This document shows positions 18,188 through 28,700 of a DNA stretch of 64,000 nt, in pieces. The position numbers and the translations under genes are program-made. The stretch covers positions 4,098,001-4,162,000 of the forward strand of contig NZ_CP012643.1 of NCBI RefSeq assembly GCF_001310085.1. Reading direction: 5' to 3'. The notes beneath the pieces were generated by a model, which saw only the letters and a list, made by a program, of their open reading frames with translations, was not told the DNA's origin and searched no databases. Positions within the stretch are counted from its first letter, which is position 1. Each line of letters opens with the position of its first letter. This stretch comes from Rufibacter tibetensis (lineage in GTDB: Bacteria > Bacteroidota > Bacteroidia > Cytophagales > Hymenobacteraceae).

Positions 18188-19741
18188 TTAAATCTCAGTT
18201 AAATCATCTTCTTTCTGGTGTAACCAGCTTAGATTGTACAAATCTTTCCGGCGGTCTCTCAGGTTACGCACGCTACCTGTGGTGTTCAGGTCTTTGAGTA
18301 AGTCCAGGTCCAGGTCCGCAATCAAGGTCATCTCGGTGTTAGGCGTGGCTTCCGCAATGATGGCATCGTGCGGGAAAGCAACGTCAGAAGGGGAGAACAC
18401 CGCCGACTGTGAGTATTGGATGTCCATGTTTTCCACTCTCGGCAAGTTCCCCACACTGCCCGTTATGGCCACGTAGCACTCGTTCTCAATGGCACGGGCC
18501 TGGGCACAATGACGAACCCGTAGGTAAGCGTTCTTAGTATCGGTCTGGTACGGCACAAAGAGAATCTTCATGTCCTGATCTGACAGCATACGCGCTAGTT
18601 CCGGGAACTCTACGTCGTAGCAGATCAATAGGCCTACTTTCCCAAAATCGGTCTCAAAGATGTTCAGTTTGTTACCACCGCGCATCCCCCAGTACTGCGA
18701 CTCATCTGGGGTCACGTGCAGTTTATACTGTTTGTCATAGGTCCCATCACGGCGGCAGAGGTAGCTTACATTGTGCAGTTTGTTGTCAATGTACTCTGGC
18801 ATGCTGCCCGCAATGATGTTGATGTTGTAAGAAAGCGCCAGGTGAATCAGTCGCTCTCTGATACCATCTGTGTACTCCGCCAATTTCCGGATTGCAGCAG
18901 AGGGTGACTTCTCATCAGAAAGGGCCATCAATGGTGCGTTGAAGAACTCGGGGAACATCACCAAATCCGCTTTGTAGGAACTTACCGTATCCACGAAGAA
19001 CTCTACCTGCTGCTCAAAGTCTTCCAGAGAAGTCATCTGGCGCATCTGCCACTGGATAACCCCAATGCGGACTACCCGCTTGGTACCACCTACCAGTGTT
19101 TCTTTTTCCTCATAGTAGACGTTAATCCACTCCAGCAAAGACGCATAAGCTTTAGACTCCTTGTCCTGGGGCATGTAGCCTCTGATGATCTTCCGGACGT
19201 GGAAGCCATTACTCAGCTGGAAGGTGAGGATAGGGTCATAGATTTCCTTGTTCCGGACCTGCTCAATGTACTTGCCCGGCGTCATCTTGTCTGAATGTTC
19301 TTTGTAGCCAGGAATCCGGCCACCTAGGATGATGCCGCGCAGGTTCAGGTTCTCACAAAGCTCTTTCCGGGCATCGTACAAACGACGACCCAGGCGCAGG
19401 TTGCGGTACTCAGGGTGCACAAACACGTCTACTCCGTAAAGAGTATCCCCATCATCGTCATGGGTGTCAAATTTACCACCGCCCGTTATTTGCTCATACG
19501 TATGCTTATCTCCGTACTCCGGGTAATTCACAATGATGCTGAGTGCCGCGGCTACCACCCGGCCTTTGTCCTCAATACAGAGCTGCCCGTCTGGGAAACG
19601 CTTTAAAAGAGATGCAAACTCTCTTTGGGTCCAGGAGCCGCCAATGGTAGTGTAGACTAGCTCCATGATTTGTTTTACTTCCTTGTAATCAGAAGTGGTA
19701 AGCGGACGAAGTATTAACTTATGTTCGGTGTTTTCACTCAT
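18188..19741 (-). CDS. GNAT acetyltransferase fused to carbon-nitrogen hydrolase (nitrilase superfamily)
   Basis: A 517-residue two-domain protein. Residues 8-190 are a GNAT-like domain (LILRPLTTSDYKEVKQIM, then VDVFVHPEYRNLRLGRRLYDAR with the acetyl-CoA loop RLGRRL). From residue 224 to the end is a nitrilase-superfamily domain with the complete catalytic triad: Glu265 in VMFPEFFNAP, Lys340 in DKQYKLHVTPDES and Cys374 in LLICYDVEFPEL. The fusion is a known arrangement in Bacteroidota and some other bacteria. It probably hydrolyses an amide or nitrile-type bond and may acetylate a related substrate, but the substrate is not known. ATG at 19741. It is followed by the terminator shared with the Wzz-like gene. 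Confidence 0.88.
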   Translation of the reverse strand: MSENTEHKLILRPLTTSDYKEVKQIMELVYTTIGGSWTQREFASLLKRFPDGQLCIEDKGRVVAAALSIIVNYPEYGDKHTYEQITGGGKFDTHDDDGDTLYGVDVFVHPEYRNLRLGRRLYDARKELCENLNLRGIILGGRIPGYKEHSDKMTPGKYIEQVRNKEIYDPILTFQLSNGFHVRKIIRGYMPQDKESKAYASLLEWINVYYEEKETLVGGTKRVVRIGVIQWQMRQMTSLEDFEQQVEFFVDTVSSYKADLVMFPEFFNAPLMALSDEKSPSAAIRKLAEYTDGIRERLIHLALSYNINIIAGSMPEYIDNKLHNVSYLCRRDGTYDKQYKLHVTPDESQYWGMRGGNKLNIFETDFGKVGLLICYDVEFPELARMLSDQDMKILFVPYQTDTKNAYLRVRHCAQARAIENECYVAITGSVGNLPRVENMDIQYSQSAVFSPSDVAFPHDAIIAEATPNTEMTLIADLDLDLLKDLNTTGSVRNLRDRRKDLYNLSWLHQKEDDLTEI

Positions 19742-19982
19742 GTTTAATAAAATCAGTTAGTAAACGCCTTCATCAAAATCCTCCTTGTACCTTAAAGGAC
19801 TGAAGACTTACAGGGGGTTGATGGGTGGCGTTCTTTCAAAGTTACAAAAGCTTTAAAGGGCGACCAAGCTTGAATGAAGGGTAAAGGTGTCTGGCGTTTT
19901 GTACTCGTTTTAGGGAAAACAGTTCAAAATCTGCCAAAATAGCCTTCATGGTCTTCCTTTTGCCTTTGAGTAACAAAAGGAT

Positions 19983-20639
19983 CTACACATTAATTTCAGG
20001 AATCTCACCTTCCACTAAAAGTTTTCCTTCGGTGGCGGCTTGAATTTGTTCTACTGTCACACCTGGTGCGCGTTCCAGTAACCTGAATCCCTCTCCGGTT
20101 ACTTCCAGCACAGCTAAATCGGTTACAATTTTTTTGACGCACTGAAGGCCGGTAATAGGGAGGCTACAGTTTTTTAAAAGTTTGGATTGTCCATCTTTGG
20201 AGGTGTGCTGCATGGCTACAATGATATTCTTGGCGGAGGCCACCAAATCCATGGCGCCACCCATGCCTTTCACCATCTTACCCGGAATTTTCCAGTTGGC
20301 AATATCTCCGCGTTCAGAGACCTCCATGGCCCCTAAAATAGTCAGGTGCACGTGTTCACCTCTAATCATCGCAAAACTCTCCGCGGAGCTGAAGATGGCT
20401 GAACCAGGTAACGTAGTCACCGTTTGTTTACCGGCGTTGATTAGGTCTGGATCTACTTCCTCTTCGGTAGGGAAAGGTCCCATGCCTAATAAGCCGTTCT
20501 CGCTTTGCAGCACTACGTTCATCCCTTCGGGAATGTAATTGGCCACCAGCGTAGGTATGCCAATCCCGAGGTTCACATAATAGCCTTCCTGTAATTCTTT
20601 TGCAATGCGTTTGGCAATGCCGTGTTTATCTAAAGCCAT
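19983..20639 (-). CDS. scoB: 3-oxoacid CoA-transferase, subunit B
   Basis: A 218-residue protein of normal length. YYVNLGIGIPTLVANYIP (about residue 21) and VVLQSENGLLGMGP (about 42-55) are the CoA-transferase family I beta-subunit motifs; Glu47 in SENG is the catalytic residue that forms the CoA thioester. GAMEVSERGDIANWKIPGK is also typical. With subunit A it moves CoA from succinyl-CoA to acetoacetate or another 3-oxo acid in the cytoplasm, feeding ketone-body or fatty-acid use. It follows the subunit-A gene by 27 bp, so the two are one transcript. Confidence 0.92.
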   Translation of the reverse strand: MALDKHGIAKRIAKELQEGYYVNLGIGIPTLVANYIPEGMNVVLQSENGLLGMGPFPTEEEVDPDLINAGKQTVTTLPGSAIFSSAESFAMIRGEHVHLTILGAMEVSERGDIANWKIPGKMVKGMGGAMDLVASAKNIIVAMQHTSKDGQSKLLKNCSLPITGLQCVKKIVTDLAVLEVTGEGFRLLERAPGVTVEQIQAATEGKLLVEGEIPEINV

Positions 20640-20666
20640 AGGTTAGTTCTTCTTTTGGAGGTGGAA

Positions 20667-21368
20667 TTAAGAGGCAGACCGTATGGTGCGTTGCTCAATG
20701 CGTTTCTCATAGTCTTTGCCCTGGAAAATGCGCTGCACGTAGATGCCCGGCGTGTGGATGCTGTTTGGGTCCAGTTCGCCTTCGGGTACCAGTTCCTCAA
20801 CCTCAGCAATGGTAATTTTACCGGCCGTGGCCATCATTGGGTTGAAATTGCGGGCGGTTCCTTTGTAGATGAGGTTGCCAGCGGTGTCGCCTTTCCAGGC
20901 TTTCACCAAGGCAAAATCAGCTTTCAGCCAGGTTTCCATGAGGTACATCTTGCCGTGGAACTCACGACTTTCCTTGCCTTCGCCCACTTCCGTGCCGTAG
21001 CCGGCAGGAGTGAAGAACGCCGGAATTCCTGCTCCGCCCGCCCTGATGCGCTCAGCTAAGGTACCTTGCGGAATCAACTCTACTTCCAGTTCACCGGAAA
21101 GCAGTTGACGTTCAAATTCGGCGTTCTCGCCCACGTAGCTGGAAATCATCTTTTTCACTTGCCGCTGCTGCAACATCAGACCTATGCCAAAATCATCTAC
21201 TCCGGCATTGTTAGAAATGCAGGTCAGATCTTTGATGCCCTTACGTAAAATTTCCTTGATGGAATTTTCAGGGATGCCGCACAGCCCAAATCCTCCTAGC
21301 ATAAGCGTAGCACCATCTGGAATATCATGGCAGGCCATTGCTGCATCTTGTACCACTTTGTTGATCAT
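20667..21368 (-). CDS. scoA: 3-oxoacid CoA-transferase, subunit A
   Basis: A 233-residue alpha subunit. It has the [19 protein letters not shown] phosphate-binding segment (about residue 19), [26 protein letters not shown] and [22 protein letters not shown] in the order expected of succinyl-CoA:3-ketoacid transferase alpha subunits. It partners with the downstream subunit B, which carries the catalytic glutamate. ATG at 21368; the 117 bp upstream hold no gene. Acetate- or butyrate-CoA transferases share the fold, but the sequence is closest in type to the SCOT group. Confidence 0.92.
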   Translation of the reverse strand: MINKVVQDAAMACHDIPDGATLMLGGFGLCGIPENSIKEILRKGIKDLTCISNNAGVDDFGIGLMLQQRQVKKMISSYVGENAEFERQLLSGELEVELIPQGTLAERIRAGGAGIPAFFTPAGYGTEVGEGKESREFHGKMYLMETWLKADFALVKAWKGDTAGNLIYKGTARNFNPMMATAGKITIAEVEELVPEGELDPNSIHTPGIYVQRIFQGKDYEKRIEQRTIRSAS

Positions 21369-21485
21369 AGAATGTATAAATGAAAACGTGGATGAAATCT
21401 TTATAGAAGTTTGTAAGCTCCGTAGGCTGTGTAGGGAATATGTTTTATCCCTCTTTTACTAAAAACAACCTCAAAACAGAAGTAC

Positions 21486-21890
21486 CTAAGGCATTCGCCT
21501 GGCAGACATGTTCCCCCCGAAGAAGGCCATGGGCAAATAAATCAGCAGGGAAACTACCACAAACCAGGTGGGGTGCGGGAAAGACAACAGGTTCGCAATG
21601 CCTGCCACCATCAGAGACAAGCCCACTAACAAGGCATGCAGAACTGGTTTTCTGGGTGCATATCGGGCAGCCACCATCCCGCCAAAGAAAGACCCCAACG
21701 CGTAGGCAAAGAGTACCAGCAGCAAGGCGGCAGTTGGGGCATTGTTCAGGAAAGTAGCTACTGCATCAGGGTCCTTCGGGTTCAGGGAGGCAGGCATGGG
21801 ATAGAGCTGGTGGCTCAGGTATTGAACCAAGCTGATGGTAAACACACCAATAGCGGCTCCACCTACAACAGAGAGAATGCTTTTGAACAT
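21486..21890 (-). CDS. Small four-helix membrane protein of unknown function
   Basis: A 134-residue protein with about four membrane segments (near residues 5-25, 52-74, 84-104 and 109-127). Between the first two is a hydrophilic loop rich in proline and asparagine. It is glycine- and alanine-rich in the membrane parts (ALGSFFGGMVAARYAP), resembling small uncharacterised integral-membrane proteins common in Bacteroidota. I do not recognise a named family with confidence. It stands alone between scoA and ribF on the same strand, with gaps of about 100 bp on each side. Confidence 0.6.
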   Translation of the reverse strand: MFKSILSVVGGAAIGVFTISLVQYLSHQLYPMPASLNPKDPDAVATFLNNAPTAALLLVLFAYALGSFFGGMVAARYAPRKPVLHALLVGLSLMVAGIANLLSFPHPTWFVVVSLLIYLPMAFFGGNMSARRMP

Positions 21891-21986
21891 ACAACAGTCT
21901 TAGGTTAGATGACAAACCAGAATCCGGGCTTGCTTCCCTCTGTCTCTTTCGTAGAAGCCCGAGGTGAAGTTACGGATTTGCCTGAT

Positions 21987-22913
21987 TTATCCTAACACCT
22001 GTAAGGCTGCTACTTTGTCCTGATGGAGTTGTTGGATGAGGGCTTCTAACCCATCAAACATAAGTTCTGGGCGTAGGTATGCAACAAAGAAGAGGGTGAT
22101 TTCCTGACCATATAGGTCAGATGCGAAGTCAAAGATGTTGACTTCAATGGTTTGGTGAGTACCCTGTACCGTAGGGTTGGTGCCAATGCTTAGCATGCCC
22201 TTATAGGAGCCGCTCTGCGTTTGAACGGTGACCGCGTAAATGCCTTGGGCTGGTACTAACTTAAGTTTTTCCTGAGGCTCCACATTAGCGGTAGGGTAGC
22301 CGAGGGTACGGCCCAGTTGCTTTCCTTTTACCACCGTACCGGTAAGAGAGTAAGGCCTGCCCAGGTAACGAGCTGCAGTGGCTACATCTCCTTTCTCAAG
22401 GGCAGTTCTAATCTTGCTTGAACTAACTCCCACGGCGTCTATGTCCTGGCGCGGAATCTCCTCTACTGTGAAGCCGTAGCGGGCGCCATTCTCCTGCAAG
22501 TAATCAAATCCCCCTTCGCGGTTTTTCCCGAAGCGGTGGTCATAGCCAATCACCAGTTTCTTGGTCCGGATGGTGTTGATCAGGATTTGCTGAATGTACT
22601 CTTCTGAGGACAGCTGCGCGAATTCTTTTGTGAAGGGGAGCAGCAAAAGGTAATCTACCCCAAATTCTCTCAGCGCTTCAATGCGTTCTTCAATGGTAGA
22701 AAGCAGCCTAAGCGAATCATCTTTCGGGTTGAGAACGGTACGGGGGTGCGGCCAGTAGGAAATCACTACACTTTGCCCGTTGTCCTGACGGGCAGCTTCC
22801 ATGAGCCGTGACAAAATCTTTTGATGGCCTACATGGACGCCATCAAACGTGCCGGAGGTAACCACGGCATGTGTAAGGGAAGGAAATTGATTAAGCTCCC
22901 GTATGACGATCAT
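21987..22913 (-). CDS. ribF: Bifunctional riboflavin kinase / FAD synthetase
   Basis: A 308-residue protein of typical length. The N-terminal nucleotidyltransferase domain has VVTSGTFDGVHVGHQKIL (about residue 17), the HxGH-type site for FAD synthesis. The C-terminal flavokinase domain has GRPYSLTGTVVKGKQLGRTLGYPTAN (read around residues 185-210) and IEVNIFDFASDLYGQEI. It turns riboflavin into FMN and then FAD in the cytoplasm. It overlaps truB by 23 bp, giving the conserved truB-ribF pair, which also occurs in many other bacteria. Confidence 0.95.
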   Translation of the reverse strand: MIVIRELNQFPSLTHAVVTSGTFDGVHVGHQKILSRLMEAARQDNGQSVVISYWPHPRTVLNPKDDSLRLLSTIEERIEALREFGVDYLLLLPFTKEFAQLSSEEYIQQILINTIRTKKLVIGYDHRFGKNREGGFDYLQENGARYGFTVEEIPRQDIDAVGVSSSKIRTALEKGDVATAARYLGRPYSLTGTVVKGKQLGRTLGYPTANVEPQEKLKLVPAQGIYAVTVQTQSGSYKGMLSIGTNPTVQGTHQTIEVNIFDFASDLYGQEITLFFVAYLRPELMFDGLEALIQQLHQDKVAALQVLG

Positions 22914-23601
22914 GGTGCGCCAATTGTTTTTCGCGGAGTTCCTGCAGTTGCTCCAGGTTCATGGCATCTTCTAACCGGTAGTCTCCAATGCGGGTGCGCA
23001 CCAACATGGAAAGATAGGCGCCACAGCCCAGCTTAACGCCATAATCACGCGCCAGACTACGGATGTACGTGCCCTTGGAACATACTACCTTGAAGTGGAC
23101 TTGGTTGCCCTCAATGGAAGTAAGTTCAAACTGTTTAAAGGTGACGCGTTTTGATTTAATCTCGGCCTCTTCGCCCCGGCGGGCCAAGGCATACGCTCTT
23201 TCGCCGTTCACTTTAACAGCTGAGTAAATTGGTGGGGTTTGGTCTATCTCTCCTAAAAAGGAAGCTGCGGCCTCTGTTAGCATTTCCTCAGTGAGGTGAT
23301 CAGTGGCAGAGGTGCTGTCAATTTCAGTTTCCAGGTCAAAGGAAGGAGTGGTGTGCCCTAAGACAAAGGTGCCGGTGTACTCTTTTTCCTGAGCTTGAAT
23401 TTCTTCAATGCGCTTGGTGAACTTACCAGTGCACAGAATCAATAAACCAGTGGCCAAAGGGTCTAGCGTGCCGGCATGTCCAATCTTTTTGATGCGGAGG
23501 GCAAATTTGGTTTTCTTCACCACATCAAAAGAGGTCCAGGTAAGGGGTTTGTCTATCAGAAGAATGGCCCCGGCCTCAAAGTCATAAGGAGTTTCCTGCA
23601 T
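22891..23601 (-). CDS. truB: tRNA pseudouridine-55 synthase
   Basis: A 236-residue enzyme that makes pseudouridine 55 in the T-loop of tRNAs. The motif KIGHAGTLDPLATGLL contains the catalytic Asp47; AILLIDKPLTWTSFDVV and YSAVKVNGERAYALAR are also standard. The start can be GTG at 23604 or ATG at 23601; the ATG, overlapping the uppP stop codon by one base, is taken. It belongs to a gene run with uppP upstream and ribF downstream, all overlapping. Confidence 0.95.
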   Translation of the reverse strand: MQETPYDFEAGAILLIDKPLTWTSFDVVKKTKFALRIKKIGHAGTLDPLATGLLILCTGKFTKRIEEIQAQEKEYTGTFVLGHTTPSFDLETEIDSTSATDHLTEEMLTEAAASFLGEIDQTPPIYSAVKVNGERAYALARRGEEAEIKSKRVTFKQFELTSIEGNQVHFKVVCSKGTYIRSLARDYGVKLGCGAYLSMLVRTRIGDYRLEDAMNLEQLQELREKQLAHHDRHTGA

Positions 23602-24443
23602 CACACTATTTGTAAATCAACCCCTAAAGAGAGAAGTAAAAGAATAATCAAACCTACCACTATACGGTAGTAGCCAAAAAGCTTGAACCCGTATTTGGTT
23701 AAAAAGCCCACAAAGAACTTAATAGCAGCCATGGCGACCAAAAAAGCAACTACGTTCCCCACGGCCAATACTTGCCAGTCCTGAGGCGTGATAGAAGCAA
23801 AGCCCGCCTGAATTTTTGGGAGGTTAAACTTTATTACGTCTGAAATCTCCAGGTGCAGTAAATCTGTGAGAACCGTATAGGTAGCTGCGGCAAGCATGGT
23901 GGGCACCGCCATGAAAAAAGAGAATTCTGCGGCAGATTTACGGGTCATGTTCTGGGTTAGCCCTCCAATGATAGAAGAAGCAGACCTGGAAACACCCGGA
24001 ATCATGGCGATACACTGGAACATTCCAATAATAAACGCATTTTTATAACTAGGCGTAGTCACCGGGTTTTCCCGATCCTTGAACCAACGGTCCACAAAAA
24101 TGAGGAGGATACCTCCCAGCAACAGGCTAATAGCAACAATCTCCACCCGTTCCAACATGGCGTCAACCACATCTTTCAGAACAAAGCCAATGGCCAGTGC
24201 CGGTATCACCGCTACCAGCAGTTTCTTGTAGAAGTCAAAGGAATTAATGAACCGCTTCCAGTACAGCACCACTACCGAAAGGATAGCCCCAAACTGGATG
24301 GCAACGGTGAACATCTTCGTGAATTCAAACGCACTAATGCCCATCAGACTGGACGCAATAACCATGTGGCCGGTAGACGATACCGGTAAGAACTCCGTCA
24401 ACCCCTCCACTATGGCCAGGATGATGGCTTGCCAAATACTCAT
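23601..24443 (-). CDS. uppP: Undecaprenyl-diphosphatase
   Basis: A 280-residue integral membrane protein (BacA/UppP family) with about eight membrane segments. Both family motifs are intact: [14 protein letters not shown] near residue 13 and [13 protein letters not shown] near 148. It recycles undecaprenyl pyrophosphate to the monophosphate lipid carrier used for peptidoglycan and surface glycans. It abuts the DUF3098 gene directly and overlaps truB by a base. The enzyme also affects bacitracin tolerance in other bacteria. Confidence 0.95.
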   Translation of the reverse strand: MSIWQAIILAIVEGLTEFLPVSSTGHMVIASSLMGISAFEFTKMFTVAIQFGAILSVVVLYWKRFINSFDFYKKLLVAVIPALAIGFVLKDVVDAMLERVEIVAISLLLGGILLIFVDRWFKDRENPVTTPSYKNAFIIGMFQCIAMIPGVSRSASSIIGGLTQNMTRKSAAEFSFFMAVPTMLAAATYTVLTDLLHLEISDVIKFNLPKIQAGFASITPQDWQVLAVGNVVAFLVAMAAIKFFVGFLTKYGFKLFGYYRIVVGLIILLLLSLGVDLQIV

Positions 24444-24665
24444 CTAAACGTTCTTTCTCGGCTTGGCCAGGATGGCGAAGAATTGGATGATAAAACCAAT
24501 AACCAGTATAATAGGTCCTAAGGTGAGGCCTAAGAAACCATACCCGTACGGTTCAGAATCCATTGCCATGAGAATAAAGCCCACCGCCATTACCAACAAA
24601 CCAAAAAGCATGATCTGGTAATTGCGTTTACCAAATGAGAAAGGGGAAGGAGTTTTATTTTCCAT
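24444..24665 (-). CDS. DUF3098 small membrane protein
   Basis: A 73-residue protein with two membrane helices (about residues 16-35 and 43-66) joined by a short hydrophilic turn (AMDSEPYGYG). It starts MENKTPSPFSFGKRNYQIML, a pattern typical of DUF3098. Proteins of this family sit between ftsX and uppP in many Bacteroidota, as here, which suggests a link with cell division or lipid-carrier recycling, but no function is established. It ends directly against the uppP start codon and begins 14 bp after ftsX. Confidence 0.85.
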   Translation of the reverse strand: MENKTPSPFSFGKRNYQIMLFGLLVMAVGFILMAMDSEPYGYGFLGLTLGPIILVIGFIIQFFAILAKPRKNV

Positions 24666-24679
24666 GAAGGAGTATGTTC

Positions 24680-25579
24680 TTAATATAAATCGTCAAGTGA
24701 AGCCCGCAGGTATTTCTTTACCGCTCTATAGGATGAGAAGAATCCCAGTACGCCGCCCAGAATCAACAGCGAAGCCATCAGAATAATCATCTGGTATTCA
24801 TCACGCAGCAGGTACAATTCAGCTATCTCATGGTAGGCGTACTGAACCAACCCAAATAACAGAAGGGAAGCCAAAGCCCCACTTACCAGCCCCTGGAAAG
24901 TAGCCCTGTTTAGAAAAGGACGCTGAATAAAAAAAGACGTGGCACCCACTAACTGCATGCTTCTGATAAGAAAACGCTGTGAATAAAGGGCAAGTTTGAT
25001 AGTGTTGTTGATGAGGATAATGACTACCAGCACCAGGATTCCAGCAAATGCCAGCAATACAATGCTTACTCGTCTAAGGTTATGGTTGATTGAGTCTATC
25101 AGGCTTTCCACGTAATCCACCTCATAAATCCCAGTGGTGTTCTGCAGGTCCAGTTTGATGTTTTTCAGTTGGTCTGAAGTAGCAAATTCTGGATTAATGC
25201 GCAGGATAAAGGCATCTCGCAGGGGGTTCTCGCCTAAAAAGGTCAGAAAGTCCTCGCCGCTTTCATCTATGAATTCTTTGGCACCTTCTTCTTTTGACAT
25301 GAAGATCACCTGAGGTTTGTTTTCCTCATAGGCGATGTACTCTTTGCGGGCCAGCGTTTTCCGAAGTTTTTCTATTTCCAGCGGAGAAATCTCGCGGTCA
25401 AGGTAGACCTGAACCTCAATGTTCTGTTTCACCAGGTTAGACAGCTTGCTGGCATGGATAAGCAACAGGCCAAACGAGCCAATCACGAACAGCGCCAGGG
25501 TAATACTGAAGATTACCATGGTGTGCGGGTAATTGCCTAGCTTTTTCTTGCGAGTATGTTTAAGTGGTTTAGCAGCCAT
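24680..25579 (-). CDS. ftsX: Cell-division ABC-transporter-like permease FtsX
   Basis: A 299-residue protein. A basic N-terminus is followed by one membrane helix (about residues 22-45), a periplasmic domain (about 46-155) and three C-terminal helices, the FtsX layout. VYLDREISPLEIEKLRKTL and the SFFIQRPFLNRATFQGLVSGAL region fit the family. With FtsE (not in the window) it controls septal peptidoglycan hydrolases. The frame is open from a TTG at 25597, but the ATG at 25579 is the better start. First gene of the ftsX-DUF3098-uppP-truB-ribF unit. Confidence 0.9.
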   Translation of the reverse strand: MAAKPLKHTRKKKLGNYPHTMVIFSITLALFVIGSFGLLLIHASKLSNLVKQNIEVQVYLDREISPLEIEKLRKTLARKEYIAYEENKPQVIFMSKEEGAKEFIDESGEDFLTFLGENPLRDAFILRINPEFATSDQLKNIKLDLQNTTGIYEVDYVESLIDSINHNLRRVSIVLLAFAGILVLVVIILINNTIKLALYSQRFLIRSMQLVGATSFFIQRPFLNRATFQGLVSGALASLLLFGLVQYAYHEIAELYLLRDEYQMIILMASLLILGGVLGFFSSYRAVKKYLRASLDDLY

Positions 25580-25797
25580 AGGAACGTGTGCCGGCAAAAA
25601 TAGTAATTATTTAGAAGAAGAACGGACCGCAAATCGTTTTTCACCTGATTTCTAAAAAGAAGCCTACAAACAGAGACAAGCAAAAGCTGGTTTAAGGCAG
25701 TAAATTAATGCCGTTATCGGCCCATCTAATACATATGCACATTCTCTTAAAACTTTCGTTTTTGCATTGCTTTAGGAAAAGAGGCCTAGAATGCAGT

Positions 25798-28700
25798 TTA
25801 TAAATTCTGAATGGTAGTAGGCGTATCATCCTCTAACTTGATCATGCGCTCACGTTCTTCCGCACGTTGGGCACGTTTGCTTAGTCTCCTGCGCCGGAAC
25901 AGTTCGCCGAAACGATCAAAGTTGGCCTGGTGCAGTACGCTTACGGTTTGGCGGCTGGCGGTGGCGTTTGCTTCGAAATCCCGCGGCGTAGTCTCATAGG
26001 TGGCTCTTAACCGAAGCTGACCACTCTGGCTCAGGTAATACTCCACAGACCAGTCACCCGCGGCGGTAGAGCGGTTGTTGCCTAATCGGTTGTTGTTGAC
26101 GCTGCCCTCACGGGTTACTCTCAGGCGGCCTTCCAGGAAGGTATAGCTTAACCGTAGCTGAACGTCATCCAGTACCTGGTTACCGTAGCCGCTAACCCCG
26201 ATGTCTACTTCCAGGTTAGTGTCAATTTGAGAAAGCCAGTAGCTGAGTTGATTGGAGAAAAGCTCACCCACGCTGCTTCCCAAGTCACCTACGCCAAGCC
26301 CCACCTGTAGCTCGTCCTGCGCTGATAAACGTTTGAAAGCCAGTAATGAGAATACCTGTCGGTTAAGTTCCTGTTCATCATTTCTAATGCTGTTCAGGTA
26401 ACGGGTAACTTGGTCCTCTAATAGGCTAGGCGTATCATTGAATTCCAGGTTCAACCGGATTTGTGGAGTGGTAAGCGGGCCATCCAGGTCCATCACCGCG
26501 GTAACCGGGTACCGTGACCGGGCCGCTGCTGATTGCTGTTGCTGTTGGCTTAAATCGGCTAGGATAGGAGCCAGAGAAACGCGTTGGGTATAAGTAGCGG
26601 TGATCTTTAATAGACCTTCTAAAGGATTGCCATTCCAGGTAACGGTTCCGCCGGGGCGTACATTAAATTCTTTGTTGATGATCCCCAGCATGGTGAAGTT
26701 GTAGCGGCCCTGCACAATCTCATAGTTCCCGTACATGGCAAATTCACCGCGGGTATCAATTTCCATCCGGATGTTGCCCCTGCCTTTGCCTCTTATAATA
26801 TCGCCGGTGCGTTCGTCAAAAATCAACTCTATGTAAGCGTTTTCATTCACGTCAAGGTTGAAGTTCAGCCGGATACCGCTTAGGTCAACGCCCTTCTTCA
26901 CGATTGGAGTAGGAATAGCGGTGCTGTCCTGCTTAGCCGGGTTGGTGTTCACGAACGTGATAAAGTTCTGCCGTTCCAAAGCAGTGGTGTTGCCCAACGG
27001 AATAGCAATGGAGGTGTTGTTTTCACTACGCGCCGTGATGTTTACCTGCAGGTTGGAGGTAGAGCCCAAAGCAGTTACTTCACCCGTGGCAAAAGCGGTT
27101 CCGTAGTAAAGTGGGTTATCGGCGCGAGTGGTGTTCAGGACCATGAACTTGTTGAACCGAGCGCGCAGGTCCAATACCATGTTCTGGAACCCGTCATGAA
27201 AGATCCCCCCGTTCAGGATGGCCGTGTTGTTATAGATATCCCTGATGCGGACGTTCTGGAAAGAGATATCATTCTCTGTAAAGAAGACGCGGTCTGAGAA
27301 GGTATAACGGGTGTTCAGGTAATTGAAGACAAAAGAGCCGTTGGTGACCATCACAGAGCCTTTCAGGACAGGACTTGACAGTCTTCCTGAAATCCTGACT
27401 CTGCCGTCCATGGTGCCACCCAGGTCAGACATGATGGTTTTCAGCACAGGTTCCACCAATCTGAGTTGCGCATCATCCAGTACGGCCAATAAGTCCAGCT
27501 CCTGCTCTTCGTTTCTGGGGTTGTAGGTGCCTGTGAGCGACAACACTTTTTTAGCATCGCGGCTGATGCCTAAGTCCACGTTCATGCGGCCCTGCTGGTT
27601 GTCCCAATTCGTAGTGCCAGCTACATTGCCAATTAACTGGTTTCCAAGCATGAAGGTATCTACAGCCATGCGGGAAGACAGGTGTATTTCATTGTAGAGG
27701 TCCCGTATCTGCAGTTCGCCATTCAGCCTGCCGTCAATTTTATCGGGGAGAAGCGGGTTCAAATTTTCCAATCTGAAGTCGGCTATGTTCACGGTGAGCA
27801 AATCCTGCGGGTTTCTGGAAAGTACCCCAAAAATGTTTACGCTTTGCGGACCATTAGACAAGGTCACGTTCTCAAACCGCAGGGCACCGTCATCAAATAC
27901 AATGGTGTTGTTAGGGGAGATGGTCCAGACTTTGTCTAGAACATTGATGTTAGAACGGTTGAAGACTACCTGGATTTGGTTCAGCTCAAAAGATACGTTG
28001 CCGCTGATGTTAGCCCGGTTGGTGGTACCCGTCTGGGCAATGTTGCTGGAAAAGCTGATGAGGCGTTCATTCCAGACCGCTTCTACGTACAGCTGCTCCG
28101 TGTCACCGGCGTTGCCTAATTTCTGGCGTTCAGACGTGATAATGGCGTTGGCCAACACATCTGGGTTGTTCCAGAGCTTGGAGGAGGAGATTTCAAGGTT
28201 GTTCTGGTAAAACTCGTTCTTTCCGTACAAGATGGTGTCTATCTTGCTGATGAGGGAAAGCTGCGCGGTAGGTCCATTCCGGAAAGTGCCTTCCATTCGG
28301 GAAAAATCTGAGATGGAAAGGTTCGGCACAAAGGCATGCAGCACGGGGTTGATGTGGCGTAGATTTACCTCCAAATCAACCTCATATGAGGCAGGAGGAG
28401 CTACTGATTTGCGCCGGTAGTAATTCTCAATTTTGAGGGGGTTGTTCTCCAGGTTCAACTGGTATTCTTCATACAGCGTCTGCAGGTCTCTAAAGAAGGT
28501 GGAGTAGAGGAAATTGCCCCCGGCCTGCAAGGCGAGTACTTCTGAACCCACGTGCAGTTCCCTAATACCATCATGGAAGTGCGACTCAATAGTGAGGGAG
28601 TCTATATTTACTTTCTTACCGCTGTAGGTAAGTGTCGTTTTTTTGAAGTTTGCAAGACCATAAATTTGGTCCAGCTTTGTACCCGTGAAATCAACGTCAG

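Noticed and set aside
19956-19980. Hairpin CCTTTTG/CAAAAGG after scoB as a terminator
   Set aside because: Only 7 bp of A/T-rich stem with an 11-base loop and no T run in the direction of transcription.
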